Below, piece by piece: positions 1 through 8,308 of a DNA stretch of 39,730 bases (positions within the stretch are counted from its first letter, which is position 1; each line of letters opens with the position of its first letter). The stretch is taken from contig JAHDHZ010000005.1 in assembly GCA_020631045.1 (NCBI GenBank), positions 1 through 39,730 on the forward strand, written 5' to 3'. This DNA comes from Flavobacteriales bacterium (GTDB lineage: Bacteria > Bacteroidota > Bacteroidia > Flavobacteriales_G > JALEGO01). The notes beneath the pieces were generated by a model. That model made no database searches. It saw only the letters and a program-made list of their open reading frames with translations, and was not told the DNA's origin. Position numbers and translations under genes: made by a program.

Positions 1-288
1 AAGAGTAAACGTACGCCCAAAAATCGCGTTTGGCTCTATGCAAAACAATATGAGCATGTAGGAGAGAATGTCTTGAGTTATACTACGTCAAAAGATTACA
101 GCATAGATCAAATTACAGATAAAATGCTTAAACTGTGGGTAGGCTCTAAAGAGCATTATCAAAATATGTTACTGCCCTCTCATGTAAAATCAGCCATCGC
201 CATTAGCTACAATGCAAAAAAGCAGACCTACTTTGCGGTTCAAGTTTTTACAGGTAAGGCTATTTTGAATAGCGATAATGCCCAATGA
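1..288 (+). CDS. CAP (SCP/PR1-like) domain protein, C-terminal part
   Basis: The reading frame is open from the first base of the window, so the gene begins upstream; only the last 95 residues are visible. They contain GENVL near residue 22, then W-x-x-S-x-x-HYQNMLLPS and a final strand ending YFAVQVFTGK, which is the layout of the C-terminal half of CAP domains. Bacterial CAP proteins are usually secreted and their biochemical role is mostly unknown. An internal start at 73 would cut the domain, so it is not a real gene start. The 3' end overlaps the convergent DUF1287 gene by 29 bases. The family call rests on the motif pattern alone. Confidence 0.7.
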   Translation, partial: KSKRTPKNRVWLYAKQYEHVGENVLSYTTSKDYSIDQITDKMLKLWVGSKEHYQNMLLPSHVKSAIAISYNAKKQTYFAVQVFTGKAILNSDNAQ

Positions 289-843
289 TTGTAAAGTCAA
301 ATAAGCAATCTTCAAGAACTTGACCCGCTCCGATATTATGTACTACCAAGAATCTTTTTTGATCTTCAGATTTTTGCGTGCTCATAATACCAATGTGTGT
401 GGTCGCTCCCCCCAGATTAAAACATACAATGTCTCCAGGTAGGTAATCTTTTGCATGTTTGCTAATGGGCAGCACCTTACCATGTCTTTTAAAAAAGACC
501 ATCAAATTCGGTACGCGTCTGTGATCAATGTTTTTATCGGTAGAAGTTAACCCCCAAATTTTTGGATATATACCAAAGTGCTTTCGCATGTCTTCATGCA
601 CTTCTTTTTGAAGGTCGATGCCCATCTTTCTGTAGGCTCGAATTACTACATCGCGGTGCACACGCCTTTTTCACTGGGTACATCACCCATAGGGTAATCA
701 ATTGAAAAATAACTGGGGTCATAGGTGACATCATCAAAAGTGAGTAATTCAGCTTTTTGGGCCAATTGCTTGTAAAAGTCTTGCCCATGAACTCGAAAAA
801 CAAGCAATAACAATGCAATAAGAACAGGTAATCTAAAGTTCAT
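260..843 (-). pseudogene. DUF1287 family secreted protein, disrupted by one frameshift
   Basis: Two overlapping reverse-strand frames together make one DUF1287 protein. The first (843 down to about 650) has a signal peptide (MNFRLPVLIALLLLVFRVHG) followed by TYDPSYFSIDYPMGDVP and GVCT. The second (about 660 down to 260) continues with DVVIRAYRKMGIDLQ, the invariant-looking NIDHRRVPNL, GDIVCFNL, HIGIMS, VVHNIGAG and GHYRY, all in family order. The switch falls at about 650-660, just after GVCT, where one missing or two extra bases break the frame. Everything else is intact, so this is either a very recent inactivation or a sequencing/assembly error. No slippery heptamer is seen at the junction. 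DUF1287 proteins have an NlpC/P60-like cysteine-protease appearance, but their role is unknown. A -7-like TACGTTTA lies six bases before the ATG. Confidence 0.8.
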
Positions 844-879
844 ATTGTATAAACGTAAAAACGAAAGGTTTATTTTCTG

Positions 880-887
880 TAAATTTG
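880..887 (+). promoter_or_regulatory. -7 promoter box for the acs leader RNA
   Basis: TAAATTTG matches the Bacteroidota -7 consensus TAnnTTTG exactly and lies directly before the structured RNA, placing the start of transcription near 891-893. No clear TTG -33 element stands at the usual distance. It drives the RNA and probably acs. Confidence 0.55.
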
Positions 888-890
888 TAG

Positions 891-1080
891 CCCCGATAGT
901 AGCGGCATCCTTTTTAAATGAAGTGCCAGTTTGCTTGAGGTTTTAAGGGTGGCGCGATCAGCAAACCCGAAAAAGGCTTAGCAAACTGTGCCTGAGGGGT
1001 AAAAAGATAGAGCGGATAGCGGGAGAGGGTTGGCTAAGCGGAGTTTCGAAGAAATTCGGTTTAGCCGCCCGGGAGCTTAA
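891..1080 (+). ncRNA. Structured leader RNA upstream of acs, Flavo-1-like
   Basis: About 190 bases between a -7 box and the acs start carry conserved-looking signatures: GTAGCGGCATCCTTTTT (899-915) paired at distance with AAAAAGATAGAGCGGATAGC (1001-1020). From memory this resembles the Flavo-1 RNA class of flavobacteria; I could not check a covariance model. Visible pairings are CCCG 892-895 with CGGG 1020-1023, ATCCTTTTT 907-915 with AAAAAGAT 1001-1008 (one bulge), and a nine-base stem 927-935 with 980-988. A 3' domain holds GGCTAA 1032-1037 / TTAGCC 1061-1066 enclosing CGAA-GAAA-TTCG (1047-1058), a GNRA-capped stem. It ends eight bases before acs, so it is either a cis-regulatory 5' UTR or a separate small RNA whose transcript reads on. 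Confidence 0.6.
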
Positions 1081-1088
1081 AAAAGAAT

Positions 1089-2990
1089 ATGAAAAAAATT
1101 AATTCATTTGCAGAGTACAAAGACTGGTATCAAAAATCAGTAGAGCATCCACAAGATTTTTGGGCTGATATCGCTGAGACATTTACCTGGAAAAAGAAAT
1201 GGGATAGTGTGTTAGATTGGGATTTTAAAGGCCCAAATGTAAAGTGGTTTGATGGGGCTGAGCTAAACATTACTGAGAATTGTATCGACAGGCACCTAGC
1301 AGAGAAAGGCGATCAAACAGCCATTATTTGGGAGGCCAATGATCCAGACACTGAGCATAAAAAAGTCACCTATAAAGAGCTTTCTGTTCAGGTCAATAAA
1401 ACGGCAAATGCTTTAAAAAGTCTAGGGGTAAAAAAAGGCGATCGGGTATGTATTTATATGCCGATGAGCCTAGAGCTTTCTTACACAGTGCTGGCATGTG
1501 CCCGCATTGGAGCAATTCATTCTGTAGTGTTTGCTGGATTTTCTGCTAAGTCTTTAGCAGATCGCATCAATGATGCGACTTGCGAGTTGTTGGTCACTGC
1601 TGATGGATTCACTAGGGGCAGTAAGTACATTGATTTAAAAGCCATTGCAGACGAGGCCCTTAAAAGTTGTACATGCACTAAAAATGTATTGGTGTTAAAG
1701 CATTCTGGTAAATCAGTAAATTGGCAAGAGGGTAGAGATGTGTGGTATGGCGATATAGTAGACAAGCAATCTGATGTGTGCCCTGCTGAGACGATGCGTG
1801 CTGAAGATGAACTCTTTATTTTATACACTTCAGGCAGTACGGGAAAACCTAAAGGAGTGGTGCATACTACAGCGGGGTATATGGTATATGCTGAGTATTC
1901 TTTTAGAAACGTCTTTCAGTATAACCAAGGCGATATGTATTGGTGTACTGCTGATATTGGGTGGATTACAGGACATTCGTATATCATTTATGGCCCTTTA
2001 TTGGCAGGAACAACGACCATTATGTTTGAAGGTACACCGACGTTTCCGGATGCTGGGCGTTTTTGGCAAATTGTAGAGAAGTACAAGGTCAATATTTTCT
2101 ATACTGCACCCACTGCCATTCGTGCGTTGCAAGCAAAAGGCTTGGAATGGGTCGAAAAGTATGATTTGTCTTCTTTGCGCGTGTTAGGTTCTGTTGGAGA
2201 GCCCATTAATGAGGAGGCTTGGCAATGGTACCATACCAATATTGGTAAAGGTAAATGTGCCTTAGTAGATACGTGGTGGCAAACTGAGACGGGTGGAATT
2301 ATGATTTCTCCGCTAGCTGGTCTCACGAAAGAAAAGCCCACATTTGCGACTTACCCACTGCCAGGCATTCAACCAATGCTGGTCGATGCTGATGGCAATG
2401 AAATCAAAGGCAATGGGGTAGAGGGTAATTTATGTGTAAAGTTTCCTTGGCCTTCAATGATTAGAACCACTTGGGGTGATCATGAGCGCTGCAAGCAGGT
2501 GTATTTTTCAACTTATGAAAACAAGTATTTTACCGGTGATGGATGCAAAAGAGATGAAGATGGCATGTATCGTATTACCGGAAGGGTAGATGATGTGATC
2601 AATGTTTCGGGTCATAGAATAGGAACAGCAGAAGTTGAAGATGCCATCAATTCAAATGATGCAGTGGTTGAATCAGCTGTAGTTGGGTACCCGCATGACA
2701 TTAAAGGGCAAGGTATTTATGCCTACATCATTGCTGATCGCAAGATTGATAACCTAGAAGCTTTTGCAGCTGAGATTCGCTCAAGTGTAACCTCAGAAAT
2801 TGGCGCATTGGCCAAACCTGATAAAATTCAAGTGGTACAAGGGCTACCAAAAACACGTTCAGGTAAAATCATGCGTAGAATCTTAAGAAAAGTAGCTGAA
2901 GGAGTGACTGATCAGTTGGGAGACACTTCTACACTTTTAGACCCAACAGTGGTAGATAATATTGTGCAAACCAAAGATTTGGTAAATTAA
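1089..2990 (+). CDS. acs: Acetyl-CoA synthetase (AMP-forming)
   Basis: A 633-residue enzyme that activates acetate to acetyl-CoA through acetyl-AMP in the cytoplasm; the length is normal for Acs. The ANL-superfamily motifs are in order: YTSGSTGKPKG (phosphate loop), the WWQTETGG motif (adenine/acetate pocket), YFTGDGC, GRVDDVINVSGHRI (hinge) and near the end PKTRSGKIMRR. In that last motif Lys593 is the catalytic lysine and, in other bacteria, the site of reversible acetylation. The WWQTETGG tryptophans favour acetate over longer acyl substrates. ATG at 1089 gives the full family N-terminus. It is preceded by the structured RNA at 891-1080, which could control it, and its stop overlaps the next start by one base, so the two genes are translationally coupled. 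Confidence 0.97.
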   Translation: MKKINSFAEYKDWYQKSVEHPQDFWADIAETFTWKKKWDSVLDWDFKGPNVKWFDGAELNITENCIDRHLAEKGDQTAIIWEANDPDTEHKKVTYKELSVQVNKTANALKSLGVKKGDRVCIYMPMSLELSYTVLACARIGAIHSVVFAGFSAKSLADRINDATCELLVTADGFTRGSKYIDLKAIADEALKSCTCTKNVLVLKHSGKSVNWQEGRDVWYGDIVDKQSDVCPAETMRAEDELFILYTSGSTGKPKGVVHTTAGYMVYAEYSFRNVFQYNQGDMYWCTADIGWITGHSYIIYGPLLAGTTTIMFEGTPTFPDAGRFWQIVEKYKVNIFYTAPTAIRALQAKGLEWVEKYDLSSLRVLGSVGEPINEEAWQWYHTNIGKGKCALVDTWWQTETGGIMISPLAGLTKEKPTFATYPLPGIQPMLVDADGNEIKGNGVEGNLCVKFPWPSMIRTTWGDHERCKQVYFSTYENKYFTGDGCKRDEDGMYRITGRVDDVINVSGHRIGTAEVEDAINSNDAVVESAVVGYPHDIKGQGIYAYIIADRKIDNLEAFAAEIRSSVTSEIGALAKPDKIQVVQGLPKTRSGKIMRRILRKVAEGVTDQLGDTSTLLDPTVVDNIVQTKDLVN

Positions 2991-3709
2991 TGAGCGTAAC
3001 TTGCGATCGCATAGTGATTATTCCGACTTACAACGAGTCTGAAAACATAGAACGTATGATCAATACGGTCTTTGACCTAAGTCTCGATTTTCATATTTTG
3101 ATCATTGATGATGGCTCTCCTGACGGAACTGCTCAAATCGTAAAGAACCTTCAAAAAACCTATGCGGGCAGGCTGCATATGGTCGAGCGTGAAGGGAAGC
3201 TGGGGCTGGGTACGGCCTATATACGAGGTTTTCAGTGGGCTTTGCGGGGGGGGTATGAATACATCTTTGAGATGGATGCTGATTTCTCGCACAACCCCAA
3301 AGACTTAATTCGTTTGCACGAGGCTTGCGTAAATGGTGCAGATGTAAGCGTAGGGTCTCGTTATGTGAAAGGAGGTGATGTAAAGAATTGGGATTTCAAG
3401 CGCATCATGCTCTCTTACTGTGCTTCTTGGTACGTGCGCTTTATTTTATGGATCAGCATCAAAGACCCAACAGCAGGGTTTGTCTGTTACAGAAGAAGAG
3501 TGCTTGAAAAAATTGCCTTAAAAAAAATTCAATTCATCGGTTATGCCTTTCAAATTGAAATGAAATATACTGCTTTGCGTCACGGTTTTAAAATTGCTGA
3601 GGTGCCCATTACCTTTATCGATCGTGAGCTTGGAGTCTCTAAAATGAGCTCTAAGATTTTTAGAGAGGCTTTGCTTGGTGTTTTCATCATTAAAAACAAA
3701 GAGCTCTGA
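2990..3709 (+). CDS. Polyprenol-phosphate mannosyltransferase-like GT2 enzyme
   Basis: A 239-residue family-2 glycosyltransferase of the dolichol-phosphate mannose synthase type, expected to move a sugar from a nucleotide donor to a polyprenyl phosphate at the inner face of the membrane. Visible motifs are IIPTYNESENIERMI at the N-terminus, IDDGSPDGTAQIV, the metal-binding EMDADFSHNP, GSRYVKGG and DPTAGFVCYRR. It has no C-terminal membrane domain, as is usual for the short (Dpm1-like) form in Bacteroidota. The ATG shares its A with the acs stop (TAATG), which argues for co-expression although there is no metabolic link. The real sugar donor cannot be read from the sequence. Confidence 0.85.
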   Translation: MSVTCDRIVIIPTYNESENIERMINTVFDLSLDFHILIIDDGSPDGTAQIVKNLQKTYAGRLHMVEREGKLGLGTAYIRGFQWALRGGYEYIFEMDADFSHNPKDLIRLHEACVNGADVSVGSRYVKGGDVKNWDFKRIMLSYCASWYVRFILWISIKDPTAGFVCYRRRVLEKIALKKIQFIGYAFQIEMKYTALRHGFKIAEVPITFIDRELGVSKMSSKIFREALLGVFIIKNKEL

Positions 3710-3750
3710 TCTTCAGTTTTTTACCTGTAGGTTTTTTAAAATAACTTGTT

Positions 3751-3758
3751 TATGTTTG
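3751..3758 (+). promoter_or_regulatory. -7 promoter box for the secreted hydrolase
   Basis: TATGTTTG is an exact TAnnTTTG match 22 bases before the ATG at 3781, giving a leader of about 15 bases. The -33 region is T-rich without a clear TTG. Confidence 0.5.
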
Positions 3759-3780
3759 GTCAAACTTTAAATGAATAGTT

Positions 3781-5292
3781 ATGATTAAACGTTACTTTTT
3801 TGCAGCACTAGCTGCTTGCGCAACAATTGGGCTTTCTGCTCAAACGCGTTATGTTGATGAGGTATTCTCATCAGTTGATGTTACTCAGAATGTGTTATAT
3901 GGTCAAAATGTGACTGTGCTTCCTGCCCTACAAGGTCAACCGCCTGCCCTACAGCCTTTGATTGCTGATGTGTATGAGCCGACTGGTGATACCTTGAGTG
4001 CAAGACCACTTATGCTTTTTGTTCATACCGGAAACTTCTTGCCAAGAATCATTAATGGTTCTTTGGTTGGTACATTAAGAGATAGTACTGTAACTGAAAT
4101 TTGTACAAGACTTGCAAAAAGAGGTTATGTGGTAGCTTCTATTGACTACCGTACAGGTTGGAATCCGCTTGCCTCAACGCAAACTGAGCGTACAAAGCTT
4201 TTATTGCAAGCAGTATATAGAGCTGTACAAGACGGAAGAACTGCTGTGCGTTACTTTAGATTTGATGCTGACAACGGAAATACTTTCTCAATTGATCCAA
4301 ACCGTATTGGTGTAATGGGTGAAGGTTCGGGTGGATATGTTGCCTTAGCAATGGCGACTTTAAATAGACTCGATGAAGTACAATTAGATAAATTCATTGA
4401 CTTTACAGATCCTCAAAATCCAGTTCCTTTTGTTGATACAAATATTTTAGGAAACTTCGAAGGTCTTGGAAATGGTGCTCCGATTGATACCTTAGGCAAT
4501 ACGTTCAACAATCCAAACCATCCAGGTTACAGCTCAGAGATTTCTTTTTGTGTAAACATGGGAGGAGCTCTTGGAGATTCTTCATGGCTTGAAGGCGGAG
4601 AAGTGCCAATGGTATCATTTCATTGTCAGAGTGATCCGTTTGCACCCTATGAAATTGGTACAGTTGTTGTGCCTACAACGCAAGCAAATGTTGTTGAGGT
4701 AATTGGTAGCAAAAGAGTAATTGAAAGAGCAAATGACTTTGGAAATCAACCTGATGAGTGGTTTTCGATCAATGATGATTATACAACCAGAGCGTTTCAA
4801 TTGCATGGAAACGGATATGAAGGTTTATATACTTTCGTAACTGCATCACCTGAAGCAGGTCCTTGGCAATGGTGGAATCCAGCTGAAGATACGACTGCGA
4901 ATATGGATTTGCACAATAGTGGTTTGTTGACCAATCCAGGCATGTCAAAAGCCAAAGCAATGTTGTATTTAGATACTGTTTTTGGATACTTATCACCAAG
5001 ATTAGCTGAGAGTTTTGCAACAGCAGACATTGAGCCTACTTCAGTTGAGACTCTTCAGGCAAACGAAGGTGTAAGTGTTTATCCTAATCCAGTTTCTAAT
5101 GTGATGATGGTAGCTTCAAAACAAAACATTGAATCAGTAAAATTATTTGATTTAACCGGTGCTTTGGTTGAAACAATCAATGCAACATCAAGTATTGTTG
5201 AGATCAAAAGAGCTGATAAGCCAGCAGGCATTTACTTTGTAGAAGTTCAAACAGCAACTTCAAAACAAATTGTAAAAGTACTGTTCAATTAA
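3781..5292 (+). CDS. Secreted alpha/beta hydrolase with T9SS type-A sorting domain
   Basis: A 503-residue exported protein. Residues 1-20 are a signal peptide ending GLSAQ. The middle is an alpha/beta hydrolase: PLMLFVHTGN (oxyanion-hole strand, residues about 76-85), RGYVVASIDYRTGW, and the nucleophile elbow G-E-G-S-G-G with Ser183 as predicted nucleophile. The last about 75 residues (from VSVYPNPVSN to IVKVLFN) form a type-A T9SS C-terminal sorting domain, so the enzyme should be secreted or anchored on the outer surface. The HTGN element suggests an esterase or lipase-like activity, but the substrate is unknown. It is followed by a strong terminator and then a TonB-dependent receptor; the pair may serve uptake of a product made outside the cell, which is inference. 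Confidence 0.87.
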   Translation: MIKRYFFAALAACATIGLSAQTRYVDEVFSSVDVTQNVLYGQNVTVLPALQGQPPALQPLIADVYEPTGDTLSARPLMLFVHTGNFLPRIINGSLVGTLRDSTVTEICTRLAKRGYVVASIDYRTGWNPLASTQTERTKLLLQAVYRAVQDGRTAVRYFRFDADNGNTFSIDPNRIGVMGEGSGGYVALAMATLNRLDEVQLDKFIDFTDPQNPVPFVDTNILGNFEGLGNGAPIDTLGNTFNNPNHPGYSSEISFCVNMGGALGDSSWLEGGEVPMVSFHCQSDPFAPYEIGTVVVPTTQANVVEVIGSKRVIERANDFGNQPDEWFSINDDYTTRAFQLHGNGYEGLYTFVTASPEAGPWQWWNPAEDTTANMDLHNSGLLTNPGMSKAKAMLYLDTVFGYLSPRLAESFATADIEPTSVETLQANEGVSVYPNPVSNVMMVASKQNIESVKLFDLTGALVETINATSSIVEIKRADKPAGIYFVEVQTATSKQIVKVLFN

Positions 5293-5318
5293 GCAGACAA
5301 AATTTAATTGACACAAGT

Positions 5319-5355
5319 CCCCTCAAAGGCTACCTTTGAGGGGATTTTTATTTTT
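5319..5355 (+). terminator. Strong intrinsic terminator / leader hairpin
   Basis: CCCCTCAAAGG (5319-5329) pairs perfectly with CCTTTGAGGGG (5333-5343) around a three-base CTA loop, then ATTTTTATTTTT. It ends the hydrolase transcript. It also ends only seven bases before the start codon of the TonB receptor at 5363, so any message for that receptor starting upstream must pass through it. Confidence 0.92.
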
Positions 5356-5362
5356 AAAAACG

Positions 5363-8281
5363 ATGAGAAAGTTATTTTCAACACTGATGTTATGTGTAAG
5401 TTTCTGTGCTTTTATCTCAGCACAAGTTACTGTTTCAGGTCAAATTAAAGACAATCAGTCAGGCGAGCCTCTTTTTGGAACGGCTGTAGTAATTAAAGGC
5501 ACTACTGAAGGTGCTACTACAGACTTTGATGGTAACTTCTCTTTTCAAACCAACCAGCAGTTTCCCTTAACCTTAAGCATCTCATTTGTTGGCTACAACA
5601 CAAAAGAGGTTACATATACTTCAGAGGGGCAAAAACTCAAAATAAATCTAGAAACTACACAAATCAATCTAAAAGAGGTTAAGATTACAGATACAAGGCT
5701 ATCTGATAAGCTTAAAGAGTCGGCTCAAACCATTGAAAGTATGGATTTTGTAGCCATTAAAGAAACACCTTCTGCCGATTTTTATGAAGGATTAGGGCAT
5801 TTAAAGGGGGTGGACGTAACCTCGGCCTCAATTGGTTTTAAAGTGATTAACACAAGAGGGTTTAACTCAACCTCGCCGGTGCGTTCTTTGCAGCTGATTG
5901 ATGGTGTAGACAACCAATCACCAGGCTTAAATTTTTCATTGGGCAACTTCTTAGGGGCCTCAGAATTAGATGTACAGAAAGTAGATTTAGTAGTAGGGGC
6001 AAATGGCGCATTATATGGTCCTAATGCTTTCAATGGAGTGATCAATATGAAAACTAAAGATCCTTTCTTGTTCCCAGGTTTGAGTGTAATGGCAAAAGTG
6101 GGGGAGCGTAACTTAAGAGAAACGGCTTTGCGATATGCTCATGTATTTACCAATAAAGACAGTGTTGAGAAACTAGCGATCAAAGCCAACTTTTATTATA
6201 TGGAAGCGTATGACTGGGAGGCGACCAATCTTGATTCAGTATTTGGTTCTGAGTATGGCCCATCTAACCCAGGTAGATACGATGCAGTGAATAGGTATGG
6301 TGATGAGAACCTTTCTGCCTTTGCCAACAATGAAACAGATATAGCAGGGCGTATTGCTAACCCTGGATTGAACAGATGGTTTAGAAGTGGTTATGAAGAA
6401 AAAGACATTGTTGATTACAATACCAACAACTTAAAAGCAAACCTAGCATTACATTACAAGATTAATCCCAAAACACAGTTCATTGCCTCATCAAATTACG
6501 GTAAGGGTACTACAGTTTACCAGGGAGACAATAGATTTAGCTTAAAAAACATTCAGTTCTTTCAACATCGTTTAGAGGTCAATCAAAAAGATAAATATTT
6601 TGTACGCGCTTATGTGACTCATGAAGATGCAGGAGATTCTTACGATGCGGTATTTACCTCTTTGCTCTTACAAGATGTAGCTAAAGAAGACGCTCGTTGG
6701 TCACAAGATTACATCAACTACTGGTCATCTAACATCACACCTAAAATTGAGGCAATGCCTGGTTTCCCTGATTGGTCTTTTGGTCAAGGACCTTACCCTA
6801 TTGACCAACAAGATGCGTTTATTGCTTCAATTTCTGACTCACTATTTGTCTACCATCAACAAGCACTTGAACATGCAAACACAGCCAATCCATTGTTTCC
6901 CTCGCAAGACTTTCTTCAGCCAGGAACTGCTAGTTTTGATTCAGCATTTCAGTCTATTACATCCAAAAAATCGTTCACCCAAGGCGGCTCAGGATTTTTT
7001 GACAAGTCAGCTCTAGGTCATTTTCAGGCCCAGTACAAGTTTGAACCTCAAAAAGATTCTGTAAAGCTTTTTGATTTAATAGTAGGAGCAAGTTTTAGAG
7101 AATATAGACCAAATTCAAACGGTACAATTTTTAAAGAAACACCGATTTATGACTCCACCCAAATTGATTCAGGGGTTTATCAAATTGATACGAGTTTTAC
7201 CCGCATTAAAAACAGAGAATTTGGAGTATATACAGGTATTGAGAAAAACTTTTTACAAGATGAAAATTTAAAGGTATCAGCTACTGTGAGAATGGATAAA
7301 AATCAAAACTTTGATTACTTATTCTCTCCCGCAGCTTCTTTAGTATACGTACACCAAGACAATCATACGTATCGCTTGAGTTTCTCTTCAGCCATACGTA
7401 ATCCAACCCTAACAGATCAATATTTATTTTACAATGTAGGTAGAGCAATTTTATTGGGTAATATTGATGGAGTAGACTCATTGATTACTACTGAATCTAT
7501 GCTGAATTTCTTTGATAATCTAGATAAAGACTCTCTTGATTATTTTAATGTGGCACCCATCCGCCCAGAAAAAGTAAAGACTATTGAGATAGGCTATAGA
7601 GGCTCATTGGGTTCGAGTGTTTATATTGATGGAAGTTATTATTTTTCATCTTACAAAGACTTTATTGGTTATGAAGTAGGTGTCGATGCAGTATTTAATA
7701 ACGCTGGTACAAATATCCCTTCAAGTATTCAAGCTTATCGAGTGGCATCTAATGCAAAGTCAACTGTTACAACTCAAGGCTTTAGCATTGGTATTAACTA
7801 TTATTTTAAAGACAATTACACGCTACTTTCTAACTATTCATGGAACACTTTGAATAAGAAAGGAACTGATGATCCCATTATTCCAGCATTCAACACACCT
7901 GAGCACAAGTTCAACATTGGTGTGAATGGCAGTGATTTAAAAGTTGGCAATGTAAGAAATCTTGGTTTTGCAGTGAATTATAAATGGGTGCAAGGCTTTT
8001 TGTTTGAAGGCTCTCCTCAATTTACAGGTTTTGTGCCTACTTATGATGCAGTAGATATGCAAATCAATTATGCACCTAAGAAGCTCAAGACGACTTTTAA
8101 GTTAGGTGTCTCTAACTTATTTGGTGTTCGCCCACTTTTTGACAAAGAAATTGGTGGGTTTTCTGACCGTTTAGATCGCGCTTTTAGTAACAGAAACATG
8201 CAGGTGTATGGTGGCCCTTTTGTAGGGCGTATGGCATATGTATCTGTTTTGGTGGAGCTAGGTAAGCTATCTAAAAACTAA
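5363..8281 (+). CDS. TonB-dependent outer-membrane receptor with carboxypeptidase-regulatory-like domain
   Basis: A 972-residue outer-membrane transporter of the SusC/RagA-like style. Residues 1-20 are a signal peptide (MRKLFSTLMLCVSFCAFISA). Next is a carboxypeptidase D regulatory-like domain (VSGQIKDNQSGEPLFGTAVV, DFDGNFSF, SFVGYNTKEV), then a plug domain with RGFNSTSPVRSLQLIDGVD and LVVGANGALYGPNAFNGVI, then the barrel, ending in an aromatic-rich strand (MAYVSVLVELGKLSKN). ATG at 5363 is chosen because it begins the signal peptide; the longer frame starts inside the terminator hairpin. No SusD partner is adjacent. The preceding hydrolase suggests uptake of its product, but the ligand is unknown. 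Expression may be held down by the hairpin just before the start. Confidence 0.93.
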   Translation: MRKLFSTLMLCVSFCAFISAQVTVSGQIKDNQSGEPLFGTAVVIKGTTEGATTDFDGNFSFQTNQQFPLTLSISFVGYNTKEVTYTSEGQKLKINLETTQINLKEVKITDTRLSDKLKESAQTIESMDFVAIKETPSADFYEGLGHLKGVDVTSASIGFKVINTRGFNSTSPVRSLQLIDGVDNQSPGLNFSLGNFLGASELDVQKVDLVVGANGALYGPNAFNGVINMKTKDPFLFPGLSVMAKVGERNLRETALRYAHVFTNKDSVEKLAIKANFYYMEAYDWEATNLDSVFGSEYGPSNPGRYDAVNRYGDENLSAFANNETDIAGRIANPGLNRWFRSGYEEKDIVDYNTNNLKANLALHYKINPKTQFIASSNYGKGTTVYQGDNRFSLKNIQFFQHRLEVNQKDKYFVRAYVTHEDAGDSYDAVFTSLLLQDVAKEDARWSQDYINYWSSNITPKIEAMPGFPDWSFGQGPYPIDQQDAFIASISDSLFVYHQQALEHANTANPLFPSQDFLQPGTASFDSAFQSITSKKSFTQGGSGFFDKSALGHFQAQYKFEPQKDSVKLFDLIVGASFREYRPNSNGTIFKETPIYDSTQIDSGVYQIDTSFTRIKNREFGVYTGIEKNFLQDENLKVSATVRMDKNQNFDYLFSPAASLVYVHQDNHTYRLSFSSAIRNPTLTDQYLFYNVGRAILLGNIDGVDSLITTESMLNFFDNLDKDSLDYFNVAPIRPEKVKTIEIGYRGSLGSSVYIDGSYYFSSYKDFIGYEVGVDAVFNNAGTNIPSSIQAYRVASNAKSTVTTQGFSIGINYYFKDNYTLLSNYSWNTLNKKGTDDPIIPAFNTPEHKFNIGVNGSDLKVGNVRNLGFAVNYKWVQGFLFEGSPQFTGFVPTYDAVDMQINYAPKKLKTTFKLGVSNLFGVRPLFDKEIGGFSDRLDRAFSNRNMQVYGGPFVGRMAYVSVLVELGKLSKN

Positions 8282-8296
8282 TCATTTCTTTTTAGG

Positions 8297-8304
8297 TATC
8301 TTTG
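8297..8304 (+). promoter_or_regulatory. -7 promoter box, predicted leaderless start of dihydroorotase
   Basis: TATCTTTG is an exact -7 match only four bases before the GTG at 8309, so transcription would begin at or next to the start codon. No TTG stands 19-21 bases upstream. Confidence 0.5.
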
Positions 8305-8308
8305 TTGG

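Noticed and set aside
645-668. Programmed ribosomal frameshift in the DUF1287 gene
   Set aside because: No slippery heptamer, no downstream pseudoknot candidate, and family members are single-frame.
594-818. Reverse-strand frame overlapping the DUF1287 gene
   Set aside because: Neither half of the DUF1287 protein uses this frame, and it has no signal peptide or family motif; it is a shadow.
1774-2076. Forward reading frame inside acs
   Set aside because: Out-of-frame shadow of acs; its residues show no domain and the acs frame is continuous across it.
5336-5362. Nine extra residues upstream of the TonB receptor signal peptide
   Set aside because: They are encoded by the terminator stem and T tract and begin with TTG; the ATG at 5363 starts a normal signal peptide.
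3781-8281. A SusCD-type polysaccharide utilisation locus
   Set aside because: There is a receptor and a hydrolase but no SusD lipoprotein, no regulator and no glycoside hydrolase.
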